From: Bacteroidales bacterium
Lineage (GTDB): Bacteria > Bacteroidota > Bacteroidia > Bacteroidales > UBA932
NCBI GenBank assembly: GCA_017561265.1
Contig: JAFZDJ010000003.1
Location: forward strand, 124,001 to 188,000
Length of the DNA: 64,000 bases
Direction: 5' to 3'
Shown piece after piece: positions 63,483-64,000 of the stretch. The number at the start of each line of letters is the position of its first letter. The first letter of the stretch is position 1. The notes below the pieces were generated by a model. The model was given only the letters and a program-made list of their open reading frames with translations, was not told the DNA's origin and ran no database searches. Position numbers and translations under genes: made by a program.

Positions 63483-63989
63483 ATGCAGGCGGAAATGCCA
63501 TAGAATGACTCCAACGCTTACAGATACGTTAAGCGAGTGCTTGGTGCCGAACTGCGGGATTTCCAGACACATATCCGAGGCATCCACCACATCCTGACGT
63601 ACCCCGGCAACCTCATTGCCGAAAACCACCGCGTACTTCCTTCCCTTTTCCGGAACAAACTCATTGAGCATGACCGAACCTACCGTCTGCTCGGCACATA
63701 CCACAGTATATCCGTCCTCCTTCAGACGACGGACAGCTTCCATCGTATCATCTACGTGTTCCCATTCCACACTGTCTTCCGCACCAAGAGCCGACTTATG
63801 GATTTCTGCCGAAGGAGGTACGGCACATATGCCGCATAGCCAGACTTTGTCGGCCTTGAACGAATCAGCCGTACGGAAGGCAGAACCGACATTGTGGGCG
63901 CTGCGTATATTGTCAAGGACCAGAACTATACCTGTATCAGGAAGTTCCTTATATTCCTGGGCCGAAACTCGGCCTAATTCTATGTTCAA
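63477..63989 (-). CDS. TrmH/SpoU-family RNA 2'-O-methyltransferase
   Basis: 170 residues. SPOUT-fold motifs: VLDNIRSAHNVGSAFRTAD near the N-terminus, AVVFGNEVAGV, and LEIPQFGTKHSLNVSVSVGV forming the knotted SAM-binding loop. The target (tRNA Gm18 or rRNA) cannot be told. Only 11 nt of upstream sequence remain in the window. Confidence 0.88.
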   Translation of the reverse strand: MNIELGRVSAQEYKELPDTGIVLVLDNIRSAHNVGSAFRTADSFKADKVWLCGICAVPPSAEIHKSALGAEDSVEWEHVDDTMEAVRRLKEDGYTVVCAEQTVGSVMLNEFVPEKGRKYAVVFGNEVAGVRQDVVDASDMCLEIPQFGTKHSLNVSVSVGVILWHFRLHL

Positions 63990-64000
63990 AAGTTTCCTAT

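Overview
The window reads as a chromosomal segment of a Bacteroidales bacterium, probably gut-associated; the genus cannot be fixed from sequence alone. The evidence is the many TAnnTTTG promoter elements (some with a TTTG element 19-21 nt upstream), the general absence of Shine-Dalgarno sites, and families typical of Bacteroidetes (DUF6029, Omp28-like lipoproteins, the 'putative porin' family, DUF4837). No insertion sequence, phage gene, CRISPR array or rRNA was seen. Genes are packed tightly and no gap exceeds about 200 bases.

Layout. 1-12.5 kb: an envelope block on the minus strand (two DUF6029 beta-barrel-like proteins flanking a large surface lipoprotein, a TlpA thioredoxin, an Omp28-like CxxC lipoprotein and another large lipoprotein). 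It is split by folP (minus) and tmk plus a MauE/DoxX-type redox membrane protein (plus). 12.6-16.6 kb: purB, an FtsB/DivIC-like protein, a sugar nucleotidyltransferase, a CPBP protease and YccF. 16.6-18.8 kb: a MurU-like nucleotidyltransferase coupled to a kinase fused to a RapZ C-terminal domain. 18.8-24.8 kb: NAD salvage (pncB-pncA), a putative porin and an MltF-like transglycosylase. 24.8-29.4 kb (minus): pyrE, an SRPBCC protein, an RsmF-like methyltransferase, a TPR protein and a LolC/E-like permease. 29.5-34.4 kb: Nudix, queA, dprA, tatD and ansA. 34.6-36.9 kb: an ExbB-ExbD-ExbD energy module with an extra membrane protein. 37-41.1 kb: alkaline phosphatase, asnS, udk and a TonB-like protein. 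41.1-50.2 kb (minus): S41 protease, dCMP deaminase, acyl-CoA synthetase, an unknown 747-residue protein and ridA; then tRNA-Arg, rpmF, a DUF177 protein and typA. 50.4-51.7 kb: guaA. 51.8-55.2 kb (minus): M23/LysM peptidase, phosphomannomutase, def and ruvX. 55.2-59.7 kb: M23 peptidase, dxr, rseP and DUF4837. 59.7-64 kb: tRNA-Glu-rpsT, groS-groL (minus), DUF819 and a TrmH-family methyltransferase.

Most of this is housekeeping. The points that stand out are: a GMP synthase whose glutaminase half is shortened and lacks the catalytic cysteine, histidine and glutamate; the kinase-RapZ fusion beside a MurU-like enzyme, suggesting cell-wall amino-sugar salvage with a built-in sensor; the envelope thiol-redox neighbourhood; promoter boxes 8-9 nt from start codons, implying leaderless mRNAs; and several unusual hairpins, including one inside the end of a coding region and an operator-like repeat cluster at groS. 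Start codons were chosen from family alignments and from the promoter-to-start distance (usually 20-29 nt here).
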